DNA of 64,000 bases from Massilia sp. BJB1822 (GTDB taxonomy: Bacteria > Pseudomonadota > Gammaproteobacteria > Burkholderiales > Burkholderiaceae_D). The notes beneath the pieces are model-generated. The model was not told where the DNA came from. It saw only the letters and a list, made by a program, of their open reading frames with translations, and did not search any database. Position 1 is the stretch's first letter. Every line of letters begins with the position of its first letter. The stretch lies in contig NZ_JABWEB010000002.1 in assembly GCF_013369485.1 (NCBI RefSeq), positions 372,001 to 436,000 of the forward strand, read 5' to 3'. Made by a program: the position numbers and the translations under genes. Shown here piece after piece: positions 8,548 to 16,776 of this stretch.

Positions 8548-10065
8548 TCACTTGAGCGCGATCGTGGTGTTGACGCCCACCGAGAGCGTGCTGTCGTCGA
8601 ACCAGCGCTGGGTGATGGTCTTGGTCTGGGTATAGAAGCTGATCACCTGCTTGCCGTAGGGGCCAAGGTCGCCCAGCTTGGAAGCGCGCGAGCCGGTGAA
8701 GGAGAACAGCGGCACCGGCACGGGAATCGGCACATTGATGCCGACCTGGCCGACGTCGATCTCTTCCTGGAATTTGCGGGCGGCGGCGCCGGACTGGGTG
8801 AAGATGGCAGTGCCGTTGCCATTCGGGTTGGCGTTGATCAGCTCAATGGCCTGCTGCAGGCTGTCGGCTTCGGCCAGGCAGAGCACGGGGCCGAAGATTT
8901 CCTGGTCGTAGACGCTCATGCCGGGTTTCACGCCGGAGAAGATGGTGGGCGCGATGAAATTGCCTTTTTCGAAGCCGGGCACGCGCGGCTGGCGGCCGTC
9001 GAGTTCCAGCCTGGCGCCATCGGCCACGCCGCGCTCGATCAGGGTGTTGACGCGGTCATAGGCGGCGCAGGAAATCACGGGGCCGACATCGGTGCCCGGC
9101 TCGGTGCCGGCGTTGACCTTCAGCGTTTTGGCGGTGGCCACCAGTTCGGGAATCCAGTTGCGCGCCTCGCCCACCAGCACGGCCACGGAAACGGCCATGC
9201 AGCGCTGGCCGGCCGCGCCGAAGGTGGCGCCCACCAGGCTGTTGATGGTCTGTTCCTTGTTCGCGTCGGGCAGGATGACGGCGTGGTTTTTCGCGCCCAT
9301 CATGCACTGCACGCGCTTGCCGGCCAGGGTGGCGCGGTTGTAGACGTGGGTACCAACCTTGGTCGAGCCGACGAAGGAGATGGCCTTGATGTCGGCGTGG
9401 TCGCAGATCGCGTTCACCACGTCTTCGCCGCCATGCACCACATTCAGCACGCCGGCCGGCACGCCAGCCTGCAGGGCCAGTTGCGCCAGGCGCATGGTCA
9501 CCATCGGGTCCTGCTCGGAGGGCTTCAGCACGAAGGTATTGCCGCAGGCGATCGCCATGGGGAACATCCACAGCGGAATCATGGCCGGGAAGTTGAACGG
9601 GGTGATGCCGGCGCACACGCCGATCGGCTGCAGCAGGGTGTAGGTATCGACGCCGCCCGCCACATTGTTCGCCAGCTCGCCCATCTGCAGATTGCCGATA
9701 TTGGCCGCGTGCTCCACCACTTCCAGGCCGCGGAAGATATCGCCTTCGGCGTCCGGCAGGGTCTTGCCCTGTTCGGCGGTGAGGATGGCGGCCAGCTCTT
9801 TCATGTTCTCGCGGATCAACTGCTGGTATTTCAGGAAGATGCGGGCGCGCGCGCCGATCGGCGTGCGGCGCCAGGTGAGGAAGGCCTGCTTGGCGCTAGC
9901 CACCGCTGCCTCGACTTCCGCCGGCGTAGCGAAGGGCACGCGGGCCAGCACCTCTTGGGTGGCCGGATTGACGACGTCGCGCCATTGCTGGGTGGCGGAT
10001 TCCACGAATTCGCCATTGATCAGGAGTTTTACGCTGGGGACGGAATTGTGTGCTGCGGTGGTCAT
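8548..10065 (-). CDS. mmsA: Methylmalonate-semialdehyde dehydrogenase (CoA-acylating)
   Basis: 505 residues from the ATG giving [16 protein letters not shown] sits eight bases upstream of this codon but only two from an alternative ATG at 10071. The aldehyde dehydrogenase fold shows [27 protein letters not shown] and the catalytic cysteine in [11 protein letters not shown], all typical of MmsA. It converts methylmalonate semialdehyde plus CoA and NAD to propionyl-CoA and CO2. It is the first gene of the valine operon. The leader upstream is ~240 bases beyond a cobalamin riboswitch. Confidence 0.96.
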   Translation of the reverse strand: MTTAAHNSVPSVKLLINGEFVESATQQWRDVVNPATQEVLARVPFATPAEVEAAVASAKQAFLTWRRTPIGARARIFLKYQQLIRENMKELAAILTAEQGKTLPDAEGDIFRGLEVVEHAANIGNLQMGELANNVAGGVDTYTLLQPIGVCAGITPFNFPAMIPLWMFPMAIACGNTFVLKPSEQDPMVTMRLAQLALQAGVPAGVLNVVHGGEDVVNAICDHADIKAISFVGSTKVGTHVYNRATLAGKRVQCMMGAKNHAVILPDANKEQTINSLVGATFGAAGQRCMAVSVAVLVGEARNWIPELVATAKTLKVNAGTEPGTDVGPVISCAAYDRVNTLIERGVADGARLELDGRQPRVPGFEKGNFIAPTIFSGVKPGMSVYDQEIFGPVLCLAEADSLQQAIELINANPNGNGTAIFTQSGAAARKFQEEIDVGQVGINVPIPVPVPLFSFTGSRASKLGDLGPYGKQVISFYTQTKTITQRWFDDSTLSVGVNTTIALK

Positions 10066-10085
10066 GGTCATCTTCCTCAAATCGG

Positions 10086-10103
10086 CCCGGCGCGCGCGCC
10101 GGG
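10086..10103. repeat. 18-bp perfect GC palindrome in the mmsA leader
   Basis: A perfect self-complementary CCCGGCGCGCGCGCCGGG lies ~20 bases upstream of the mmsA start. In RNA it could form a strong hairpin just before the Shine-Dalgarno region. There is no U-tract after it on the minus strand, so it is not a standard terminator. Confidence 0.5.
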
Positions 10104-10270
10104 GCAAAACGATAAAAGGCACCAGCCGACGCAGGCTCTGTGACGCGCGTTCGGCCGGATGCCGGCGGACGGCGCAGCATTGAATTCAATGCGCACCCGC
10201 CTGCGCGCCCACCGCGCACAAACGAGACCTGAAAGCCAAAAGGGGACAGACGTCAGCCGGCCATGAGCCG

Positions 10271-10287
10271 GAGCGCCGCCCGCGCTC
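10271..10287 (-). other. Small hairpin just downstream of the riboswitch
   Basis: GAGCGC (10271-10276) and GCGCTC (10282-10287) pair around a five-base loop, 14 bases after the riboswitch P1 helix in the direction of minus-strand transcription. No U-tract follows, so it is not a clear intrinsic terminator. It may be part of the expression platform. Confidence 0.35.
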
Positions 10288-10300
10288 ATTCGCTTAAGAT

Positions 10301-10483
10301 CATCAGGCCGGTATCCGGGCTCGCAAGACTTGCCGCATCGTCTTCCCAGCCTTCCGGCCAGTGACATGGTTGATGCGGCCACACTTGCTTACCGTTGCGG
10401 GGGCAGCAGCGGCTTGGTTTCGTTTTGAAACGCACCGCTTTCCCGTTTAAAGCGGCCCCGGAATAGGGCGGCTCACCTGATGC
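10301..10483 (-). promoter_or_regulatory. Cobalamin (AdoCbl) riboswitch
   Basis: Read on the minus strand, this has the hallmarks of a B12 aptamer. The closing helix is CATCAGG (complement of 10476-10482) paired with CCTGATG (complement of 10301-10307). Then come GGTGAGCCGCCC, GGGAAAGCGGTGC, the core GCTGCCCCCGCAACGGTAAGC (the B12 box, complement of about 10386-10406), CACTGGCCGGAAGGCTGGGAAG, and GAGCCCGGATACCGG near the 3' end. It points toward mmsA, the only gene downstream on that strand. Cobalamin riboswitches normally turn expression off when B12 is plentiful. The expression platform is not obvious. Confidence 0.93.
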
Positions 10484-10501
10484 ATCGAAAAATAACATCA
10501 A

Positions 10502-10517
10502 TTTACGTTAACGTAAA
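10502..10517. promoter_or_regulatory. 16-bp palindromic operator, LiuR-like
   Basis: TTTACGTTAACGTAAA is a perfect palindrome, extended on the right by CGTAAATTT so that a second overlapping half-site exists. It matches, from memory, the TTTACG-WW-CGTAAA type operator reported for LiuR (MerR family), a regulator of branched-chain amino acid and fatty acid catabolism in proteobacteria. It lies between the divergent mmsA operon and the epimerase gene, just upstream of the riboswitch, where the mmsA promoter should be. No liuR gene is in the window. Confidence 0.7.
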
Positions 10518-10528
10518 CGTAAATTTCA

Positions 10529-10557
10529 TTGATGGCGGCGGGCGTCTGGCTTATGCT
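10529..10557 (+). promoter_or_regulatory. Putative sigma-70 promoter for the epimerase gene
   Basis: TTGATG (10529-10534) and TATGCT (10552-10557) are separated by 17 bases and lie ~75 bases upstream of the epimerase ATG, next to the LiuR-like palindrome. This is a reasonable but unproven sigma-70 match. Confidence 0.4.
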
Positions 10558-10633
10558 AGCCGTTTTATGAAATTTGCAAGCTGGAGGCGCAGGCCAGCTT
10601 GCTGGGCATCCGGTCAATACGGGAGGCAGCCGC

Positions 10634-11623
10634 ATGAAAATACTGATAACGGGAAGCGCAGGCCATCTGGGCGAGGCGCTGATGCGCGTGCTGGGCGAGG
10701 CGGGCGCCGACGTGGTGGGGCTGGATATCCTGGCCTCGCCTTATACCCGTCTGCAAGGTTCGATCGCCGATGCGGCCTGTGTGCGTGAAGCCATGCGCGG
10801 TGTGGATGCGGTGCTGCACACGGCGACCCTGCACAAGCCGCATGTGGCCACGCATGCGTATTCCGACTTCATTGCCACCAATGTGCAGGGCACGCTGAAT
10901 CTGCTGGAGGCGGCGCGCGATGCGCGGGTGGGCGTTTTCGTCATGACCAGCAGCACCAGCGTGTTCGGCGCGGCCATGTCCCCCGCGCCAGGCCAGCCGG
11001 CCGTGTGGGTGGATGAGACGCTGCAGCCGGTGCCGAAGAATATCTATGGCGTGAGCAAGCTGGCGGCGGAGAGTCTGTGCGAGCTGTTCGCGCGCAAACA
11101 CGGCCTGCCGGTGGTGATCCTGCGCACTTCGCGCTTCTTCCCCGAGGCCGACGACGAGCGCGGCGTGCGCGAACGTTATGCCGATGCGAATATCAAGGTC
11201 AATGAATTTCTGAACCGCCGCTGCGATATCGAGGACATTGTGGAAGCCCACCGCTGCGTGCTGGAACGCGCTCGCGGCATCGGTTTCGGGCGCTACATCG
11301 TCAGCGCCACCACGCCTTTGCAGCGCGCCGATGTGGCGAACTTGCGCGTGGATGCTGCCGCTGTGGTGCGCGCCCGCGTGCCTGCCGTGGCGGACGAATA
11401 TGCGCGGCGCGGCTGGTCGCTGTTCCCGCAGCTGGACCGGGTGTACGACAACAGCCTTGCGCGGCGCGAACTGGGCTGGCAGCCGCGCCATGATTTCGCC
11501 GGCCTGCTGCAAAGCTTGTTGGCGCTGCCGCTGGACGCCGATATCCGCAGCCCGCTGGCGCGGGCCATCGGCAGCAAGGGCTATCACGACCAGGTGTTTG
11601 CCGACGGTCCCTATCCGGTATAG
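10634..11623 (+). CDS. NAD(P)-dependent epimerase/dehydratase (extended SDR)
   Basis: 329 residues, from an ATG preceded by GGGAGG at a good distance. Extended short-chain dehydrogenase features: N-terminal TGSAGHLGEALMRVLGEAG (GxxGxxG nucleotide-binding), TSSTSVFGAA with the active-site serine, and the YxxxK pair in IYGVSKLAAES. Members act on nucleotide sugars or related substrates, and the substrate here is unknown. It diverges from the mmsA operon and shares the intergenic control region, so co-regulation with valine catabolism is possible. It is followed by a convergent amidohydrolase gene only 11 bases away. Confidence 0.88.
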   Translation: MKILITGSAGHLGEALMRVLGEAGADVVGLDILASPYTRLQGSIADAACVREAMRGVDAVLHTATLHKPHVATHAYSDFIATNVQGTLNLLEAARDARVGVFVMTSSTSVFGAAMSPAPGQPAVWVDETLQPVPKNIYGVSKLAAESLCELFARKHGLPVVILRTSRFFPEADDERGVRERYADANIKVNEFLNRRCDIEDIVEAHRCVLERARGIGFGRYIVSATTPLQRADVANLRVDAAAVVRARVPAVADEYARRGWSLFPQLDRVYDNSLARRELGWQPRHDFAGLLQSLLALPLDADIRSPLARAIGSKGYHDQVFADGPYPV

Positions 11624-11634
11624 CGGTTGCGTTT

Positions 11635-13314
11635 TCAGCTGGCGCGGTACTGGTCCACGCGCTGCAGCCAGCCGGCATCGAGCTGGTGGCGGCGGTAGTA
11701 GTCTTCCAGGCGCTGGCGGCCGGCCTGGCCCTGGTGCAGGCCGAGGAAGCGCAGCGCGTTGCCGGCCAGGAAACGCTTGCTGCGCGCCGCATCCAGACCG
11801 AGGGTGGCGAGTTCCCGGCTGACGGTGCCGGTGTAGCGCTCATGGTCCTTTTCCTTGCCCAGCATGACCCAGTCGCTGCCATACATCAGGTGGCGCAGCT
11901 GGGGATCGTGGCGGGCCAGAAAGCCGGCCATCTGGCGCCGCACATGCTTGGCCTTGGCGGCGTCGCGGCCCGGCAGCAGTTCGGACAGGTAGCTTAGATC
12001 GGCAAACACACGATCGTCCGGCCAGGCGGCGTCCAACTGGCCCACCATTTCCTCCCAGTCCTCGGCGGGCGGCTGCATCAGGCTATGTTCGAAGCCGCCG
12101 AAATGGCCGAGGTTCAAGCGCAGGCCGGGATAGGCCTTGAGCACCGGCTGCCAGAAGCGCGGCGCGGCGCGGGCGGAGTAGCCGGTGGCGGCGCCGTTGC
12201 TGTCGGCCGCATGCGCCATGATGGGGACGCCGGCTGCGGCGGCGTAGCGGTAAAGCTGATCCAGCGCATGGTCCAGGTAAAGGGGAAACAGCGGGTTGTC
12301 TCCGGCCCGTTCAGGGTAGCTCAGATTGAAGCGCGAGTTTTCGGCGGGCAGGAAGCCCATGGGCGGGTATAGCTTGACGCCGACGAAGCCCATCTCTTCG
12401 ATGGCCCAGCGCACCAGGTCCAGCGCCGTGCGGCGCTGGCGGGTGCTGACGTCGATCAGCTGGCGCCACGGGTCGAGCGGCACGAAGCAGTGCAGGGCGG
12501 CCGTGGTTTGCAGGCGCTGGATGCGCTCCATCACGCGGATCTGGCTTTCCAGGTCGGATTGCGGCTCGTCATCCAGCCAGAGCGAGAGATCGACCAAGGC
12601 CGGCGTGAATAGAGCTTTGGCATTGGGCGGTGTGTAAAGACCCAGCAGGCGCGCCACGATATCGCGCCGGTCCAGCAGCAGCGTGGCGCCCCAGCGGATA
12701 TAGCGCGCGATGACGCCTACTCCGCTCAGCAGGCTGCGCGCGGTGGCGCGGGCCTCAGCCTCATTGAGGATGCCGAACAGGCTTTTGTCGCCGCCGGTCT
12801 CGGCGCGGATGGCGCGCAGCAGCGCTGTGCGGCCTGCCTCGTTGTCGGGCAGGTCTTGGGGGCGCAGGTTTTTCAGGCCGGGACCGGGTGTGCCGAACAC
12901 GGCGAGCAGGGCGCGCACCAGCTCATCCTCGATGCGCTGGCCACTGGCTGCTTTGGCCGCGCCGGCTTCGATTTCTTCCAGCTCCTCGCGCGCGCTCTTG
13001 GCGGCGCTGCCGATAAATTCGATCAGCAGGGCGGCCAGCCAGGGGAGCAGGGAACGTTCCATGCCGGCGAAGACGATCTGCTCCTCGTCGTCATGCAGGG
13101 CCACATGCTGGATGAAGCCGCGCACCGGCAGGTCGGCGGCGTTGAAGGCGTGGCAGTGCACGTCCACCAGCAGATCGCCCGCCAGCAGGGGCGGCGCGCC
13201 TTGCTGCAGCGGCAGCGGGCCGCAGGCGGGCAACCAGGGCAAGGCGGCGCCGGCGGCCATCAGGCGCAGCAGATGGCGGCGGCGGGAGCTGAACTGCGGC
13301 GTGGGCGCGGGCAT
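11635..13314 (-). CDS. Exported amidohydrolase-2 family protein
   Basis: 559 residues, starting at MPAPTPQFSSRRR with AAGGAGA upstream. The N-terminus has a twin-arginine-like motif SRRRHLLRLM, a hydrophobic stretch and a cysteine in LPAC, suggesting a Tat-exported, possibly lipid-anchored protein. The metal-dependent TIM-barrel hydrolase features are DVHCHAFN (HxH metal ligands), GVKLYPP, PIMAHAADSNGA, NLGHFGG and YGSDWVMLG (late aspartate ligand). A ~200-residue insertion, with a possible amphipathic helical part, separates the first motif from the barrel core. The reaction is unknown. No operon partner on this strand. Confidence 0.85.
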   Translation of the reverse strand: MPAPTPQFSSRRRHLLRLMAAGAALPWLPACGPLPLQQGAPPLLAGDLLVDVHCHAFNAADLPVRGFIQHVALHDDEEQIVFAGMERSLLPWLAALLIEFIGSAAKSAREELEEIEAGAAKAASGQRIEDELVRALLAVFGTPGPGLKNLRPQDLPDNEAGRTALLRAIRAETGGDKSLFGILNEAEARATARSLLSGVGVIARYIRWGATLLLDRRDIVARLLGLYTPPNAKALFTPALVDLSLWLDDEPQSDLESQIRVMERIQRLQTTAALHCFVPLDPWRQLIDVSTRQRRTALDLVRWAIEEMGFVGVKLYPPMGFLPAENSRFNLSYPERAGDNPLFPLYLDHALDQLYRYAAAAGVPIMAHAADSNGAATGYSARAAPRFWQPVLKAYPGLRLNLGHFGGFEHSLMQPPAEDWEEMVGQLDAAWPDDRVFADLSYLSELLPGRDAAKAKHVRRQMAGFLARHDPQLRHLMYGSDWVMLGKEKDHERYTGTVSRELATLGLDAARSKRFLAGNALRFLGLHQGQAGRQRLEDYYRRHQLDAGWLQRVDQYRAS

Positions 13315-13504
13315 ATCGTCTCCTTGCGGTGGCTCGGGCGCGGCGCACCAGCTCATGAATATAGCCCGGCTGGCGCGCAAAAGCATCACACTTTGCCACC
13401 ACGCGACACCCGCGCCACGCCGCTGCGCAAGTGCTGTACAATCGGCCGGAGTGTTGTTCGAACGATCGTGCTTTTTTGCCCGCCTCTACAAAAAAGGAGA
13501 CAGC

Positions 13505-14695
13505 ATGGACTTGAACTATTCCGCCGAGGATGAGGCTTTCCGCGACCAGGTGCGCGCCTTCCTCGACGCTGAACTGCCGCCCGACCTGCAAGCCAAAGTG
13601 CGCCGGCATCTGCGTCTGACGAAGGATGATTATGTGCGCTGGCACCGCATCGCGGCGCGCCAGGGCTGGGTGGCGCCGGCCTGGCCCACCGAATATGGCG
13701 GACCGGGATGGAATGCCACCCAGCGCCATATCTGGGAAGACGAATGCGCCCGCGCCGGCACGCCGCGCATCCTGCCTTTCGGCGTGAATATGGTGGCGCC
13801 GGTGATCATGGCGTTCGGCAGCGCGGAGCAGAAGGCTTACTACCTGCCGCGCATCCTGAGCTGCGAGGACTGGTGGTGCCAGGGCTATTCCGAACCGGGT
13901 TCCGGCTCCGACCTGGCATCGCTGAAAACCAGCGCCGTGCGCGAGGGCGACCATTACATCGTCAACGGGCAGAAGACCTGGACCACGCTGGGCCAGTACG
14001 CCGACATGATCTTCTGCCTGGTGCGCACCGATGCCACAGTGCGCAAGCAGGAGGGGATCTCCTTCCTGCTCATCGATATGCACACGCCGGGCATCACGGT
14101 ACGCCCCATCATCATGCTCGACGAAGAGCATGAGGTGAACGAAGTCTTCTTCGACAACGTCAAGGTGCCGGTGCAGAATCTGGTGGGCAAGGAGAACAAG
14201 GGCTGGACATACGCCAAATACCTGCTGGGCCATGAGCGCACCGGCATTGCCGCCGTCGGCGTCTCCAAGCGCGAGCTGGCAGCGCTGAAGAAGCTGGCCA
14301 TGCGCCAGCTCAAGCACGGCAAGCCCCTGCTGGACGATCCGCTGTTCGCCGCCAAGGTGGCCAATCTGGAAATCGAACTGATGGCACTGGAAGTGACGGT
14401 GCTGCGCACCATCGCGCAGGAAGACCAGGCGCCCGGCCCGCAGGCTTCGCTGCTGAAGGTGCGCGGCTCGGAAATCCAGCAGATGCTGACCGAGTTGATG
14501 CTGGAAGCGGCCGGCCCCGCCGCCCTGCCTTTCGATCCGGCCTATCTGGACGGCGCGGCGCCCCATGCGGCGGGCGGCGACGACGCTGCCGCGCCGCTGG
14601 CGGGCTACTACTTCAATACCCGCAAGACCACGATCTACGGCGGCTCCAACGAAATTCAGAAGAACATCATCACCCAGATGATTCTGGGTCTGTGA
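13505..14695 (+). CDS. Acyl-CoA dehydrogenase, large-subunit (PimC-like) type
   Basis: 396 residues, preceded by AAAGGAGA. It has YSEPGSGSDLASLKT and NGQKTWTT, the FAD-binding and fold signatures of acyl-CoA dehydrogenases, and ends with IYGGSNEIQKNII. The usual catalytic glutamate position before G-S/T-N is glycine here, as in families where the base is elsewhere or the enzyme is heteromeric. The next gene, 10 bases downstream, encodes a shorter, diverged dehydrogenase. The pair resembles the PimC/PimD pimeloyl-CoA dehydrogenase subunits or the actinobacterial alpha2beta2 enzymes. The substrate is unknown. Confidence 0.88.
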   Translation: MDLNYSAEDEAFRDQVRAFLDAELPPDLQAKVRRHLRLTKDDYVRWHRIAARQGWVAPAWPTEYGGPGWNATQRHIWEDECARAGTPRILPFGVNMVAPVIMAFGSAEQKAYYLPRILSCEDWWCQGYSEPGSGSDLASLKTSAVREGDHYIVNGQKTWTTLGQYADMIFCLVRTDATVRKQEGISFLLIDMHTPGITVRPIIMLDEEHEVNEVFFDNVKVPVQNLVGKENKGWTYAKYLLGHERTGIAAVGVSKRELAALKKLAMRQLKHGKPLLDDPLFAAKVANLEIELMALEVTVLRTIAQEDQAPGPQASLLKVRGSEIQQMLTELMLEAAGPAALPFDPAYLDGAAPHAAGGDDAAAPLAGYYFNTRKTTIYGGSNEIQKNIITQMILGL

Positions 14696-14705
14696 GGGAG
14701 ACAGC

Positions 14706-15842
14706 ATGGACTTCAATCTGAAGGAAGAACAGCAGCAGTTCGCCGATGCGCTGCGGCGCTGGACCGAGCGCGATTACAGCTTCGAGACGCGGCGCCGCAT
14801 CATCCACTCGCCGGCCGGCGTCTCCGAGCAGGCCTGGGCGGGACTGGTGGAGCTGGGCATGACGGCTCTGCCGGTGCCGGAAGCGCAGGGTGGTTTCGAC
14901 GGCAGCGCGGTGGATATGCTGTTGGTGATGCAGGAGCTGGGCCGGGGTCTGGTGGTGGAACCCTACTTCGCCACCGTGCTGGGCGTGCAGTTCCTGAAGC
15001 TGGCCGGCGGCCAAGAGCTGCGCCTGGAGCAGGTCGCGGCTGGCACGCTGAAACTGGCTTGCGCCTTGGGCGAGCAGCAGGCGCGCCATGACCTGGCCGA
15101 TATCGCGGTCGCGGCGGTGAAGGCGGATGGCGGCTATCGCCTGAGTGGCAGCAAGACGGTGGTGATCCACGGTGCCGAAGCGGGCGCGCTGATCGTTTCG
15201 GCGCGCAGTGGCGGCAGCCAGCGCGACCGGCGCGGCATTTCGCTGTTCGTGGTGGCGCCCGATGCGCCGGGCGTGCGCATCAGCGGCTACCGCACCCTGG
15301 ACGGCCAGCGCGCCGCCACCATCGTCTTCGACCAGGCGCCCGGCGAGCTGCTGGGGCGCGAAGGCGAGGCTTGGGCGGTACTGGAGGCGGCCACCGATTA
15401 TGGCGCCACCCTGCTGTGCGCGGAAGCGCTGGGCGCCATGGACGCGATCTTCGCCGCCACCCTGGAGTATCTGAAAACGCGCCAGCAGTTCGGCGCGCCG
15501 ATCGGCAAATTCCAGGCCTTGCAGCACCGCATGGCCGATATGTTCATCCATCTGGAGCAGGCCCGCTCCATGGCCATGCTGGCGGCCGTGAAAGTGGCGT
15601 CGGACGATGAGGAGGAGCGGCGCCGCATCGTTTCCGCCGCCAAGGCGCGGGTGGGCCAGGCGGCGCGCTTCGTCGGCCAGCAGGCGGTGCAGCTGCATGG
15701 CGGCATGGGCGTGACCGACGAGCTGCCGGCCGCGCACCACTTCAAGCGCCTGAGCATGATCGAGCTGACGCTGGGCGATGCGGACCACCATCTGGAACGC
15801 TTTATCGCCCAGCCGGGCTTCCGTCCGGCGGCAGCGCAGTAG
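14706..15842 (+). CDS. Acyl-CoA dehydrogenase, small-subunit (PimD-like) type
   Basis: 378 residues, ATG with GGGAGA upstream, 10 bases after the large-subunit gene. It keeps the fold signatures ALGAMDAIFAATLEYLKTRQQFG and QLHGGMGVTDELPAAHHFKR but lacks the EGT/GGSNEI segment at the C-terminus, ending instead in LGDADHHLERF. The FAD/substrate loop 'TEPxxGSD' is also absent. This fits a partner subunit of a heteromeric dehydrogenase more than a stand-alone enzyme. The substrate is unknown. Confidence 0.85.
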   Translation: MDFNLKEEQQQFADALRRWTERDYSFETRRRIIHSPAGVSEQAWAGLVELGMTALPVPEAQGGFDGSAVDMLLVMQELGRGLVVEPYFATVLGVQFLKLAGGQELRLEQVAAGTLKLACALGEQQARHDLADIAVAAVKADGGYRLSGSKTVVIHGAEAGALIVSARSGGSQRDRRGISLFVVAPDAPGVRISGYRTLDGQRAATIVFDQAPGELLGREGEAWAVLEAATDYGATLLCAEALGAMDAIFAATLEYLKTRQQFGAPIGKFQALQHRMADMFIHLEQARSMAMLAAVKVASDDEEERRRIVSAAKARVGQAARFVGQQAVQLHGGMGVTDELPAAHHFKRLSMIELTLGDADHHLERFIAQPGFRPAAAQ

Positions 15843-15855
15843 ACGAGGCGGATGG

Positions 15856-16776
15856 TCAGAACGAGGAGGCCAGGTAGCGGTTGCGGCCACTGGCCTTGGC
15901 CTGGTAGAGCAGGGTGTCGGCCGAGCGTATCAGCAGCTCGGGCGAGGATTCCGCTCCCGGTTTCATGCTGGCCGAACCCATGCTGACGGTCACATGGTGG
16001 CTGACCGACGAAGCGCGGTGTTCGATGTGCAGGCCGGAGACTTCATCCAGGATGCGGCGCGCCACCTTCTCGGCGCCTTCCTGCTCTTCCTGCGGCAGCA
16101 GCAGCACGAATTCCTCGCCGCCGTAGCGCGCCAGCAGGTCGGAGGGCCGCATGGCGCAGCGTTTCATGGCGGCGCTGACCTGCTGCAGGCAGGCGTCGCC
16201 GGCCTGGTGGCCGTAGGCGTCGTTATACAGCTTGAAATGGTCGATATCCATCAGGATCACCGATAGCGAAACATGGGCGCGCATGCAGCGCCGCCACTCG
16301 CTTTCGATCGCTTCGTTGAAGCTGCGCCGGTTGGCCACGCCGGTCAGGGCGTCGGTCAGCGTCAGCTCGCGCATGGCGTCGGCCTGGCGCTTGACGGTAA
16401 GCTGGGTGCGCACGCGGGCGCGCACCACGGCCACATTGAAAGGCTTGCTGATGAAATCCACCGCGCCCGCTTCCAGGGCGCGCGTCTCGTCTTCGGGGTG
16501 GGTGAGGGCGGTGACGAAGATCACCGGAATGTCGCGCGCGCGCGGCGAGGCGCGCAGGGCGGCGCACACCTCGTAGCCGTCCATGCCGGGCATGACCGCG
16601 TCCAGCAGGATCAGATCGGGCTGCTGCTGGTTGGCGATTTCCAGCGCCTTTTCGCCGCTCAGGGCGAACAGGACATCGTGCTCCTCGCGCAGCGCGTGGT
16701 GCAGGATCTGAATGTTTTCCATGGCGTCGTCCACCACCAGAATGCGCCCGTTCCTGGCCAGATCGGTCCAGCTCAT
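15856..16776 (-). CDS. Response regulator with GGDEF domain (diguanylate cyclase)
   Basis: 306 residues. An N-terminal receiver domain has acidic pair D16-D17, phospho-acceptor D59 in LILLDAVMPGMDG and K111. A short linker leads to a GGDEF domain with active-site GGEEF at 219-223. RPSD at 210-213, five residues before GGEEF, matches the inhibitory RxxD I-site, so product feedback is likely. It makes c-di-GMP from two GTP upon phosphorylation. Its start overlaps the stop of the upstream hybrid kinase gene (ATGA), so the kinase is the probable phosphodonor. Confidence 0.95.
   Translation of the reverse strand: MSWTDLARNGRILVVDDAMENIQILHHALREEHDVLFALSGEKALEIANQQQPDLILLDAVMPGMDGYEVCAALRASPRARDIPVIFVTALTHPEDETRALEAGAVDFISKPFNVAVVRARVRTQLTVKRQADAMRELTLTDALTGVANRRSFNEAIESEWRRCMRAHVSLSVILMDIDHFKLYNDAYGHQAGDACLQQVSAAMKRCAMRPSDLLARYGGEEFVLLLPQEEQEGAEKVARRILDEVSGLHIEHRASSVSHHVTVSMGSASMKPGAESSPELLIRSADTLLYQAKASGRNRYLASSF

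Noticed and set aside
10286..10501. 71-residue minus-strand open frame over the riboswitch
   Set aside because: The sequence is explained by the conserved RNA motifs of the B12 aptamer, and the frame has no ribosome-binding site.
12710..13504. N-terminal extension of the acyl-CoA dehydrogenase at 13505
   Set aside because: The frame stays open by chance over the amidohydrolase gene; AAAGGAGA precedes the ATG at 13505, which gives the normal N-terminus.
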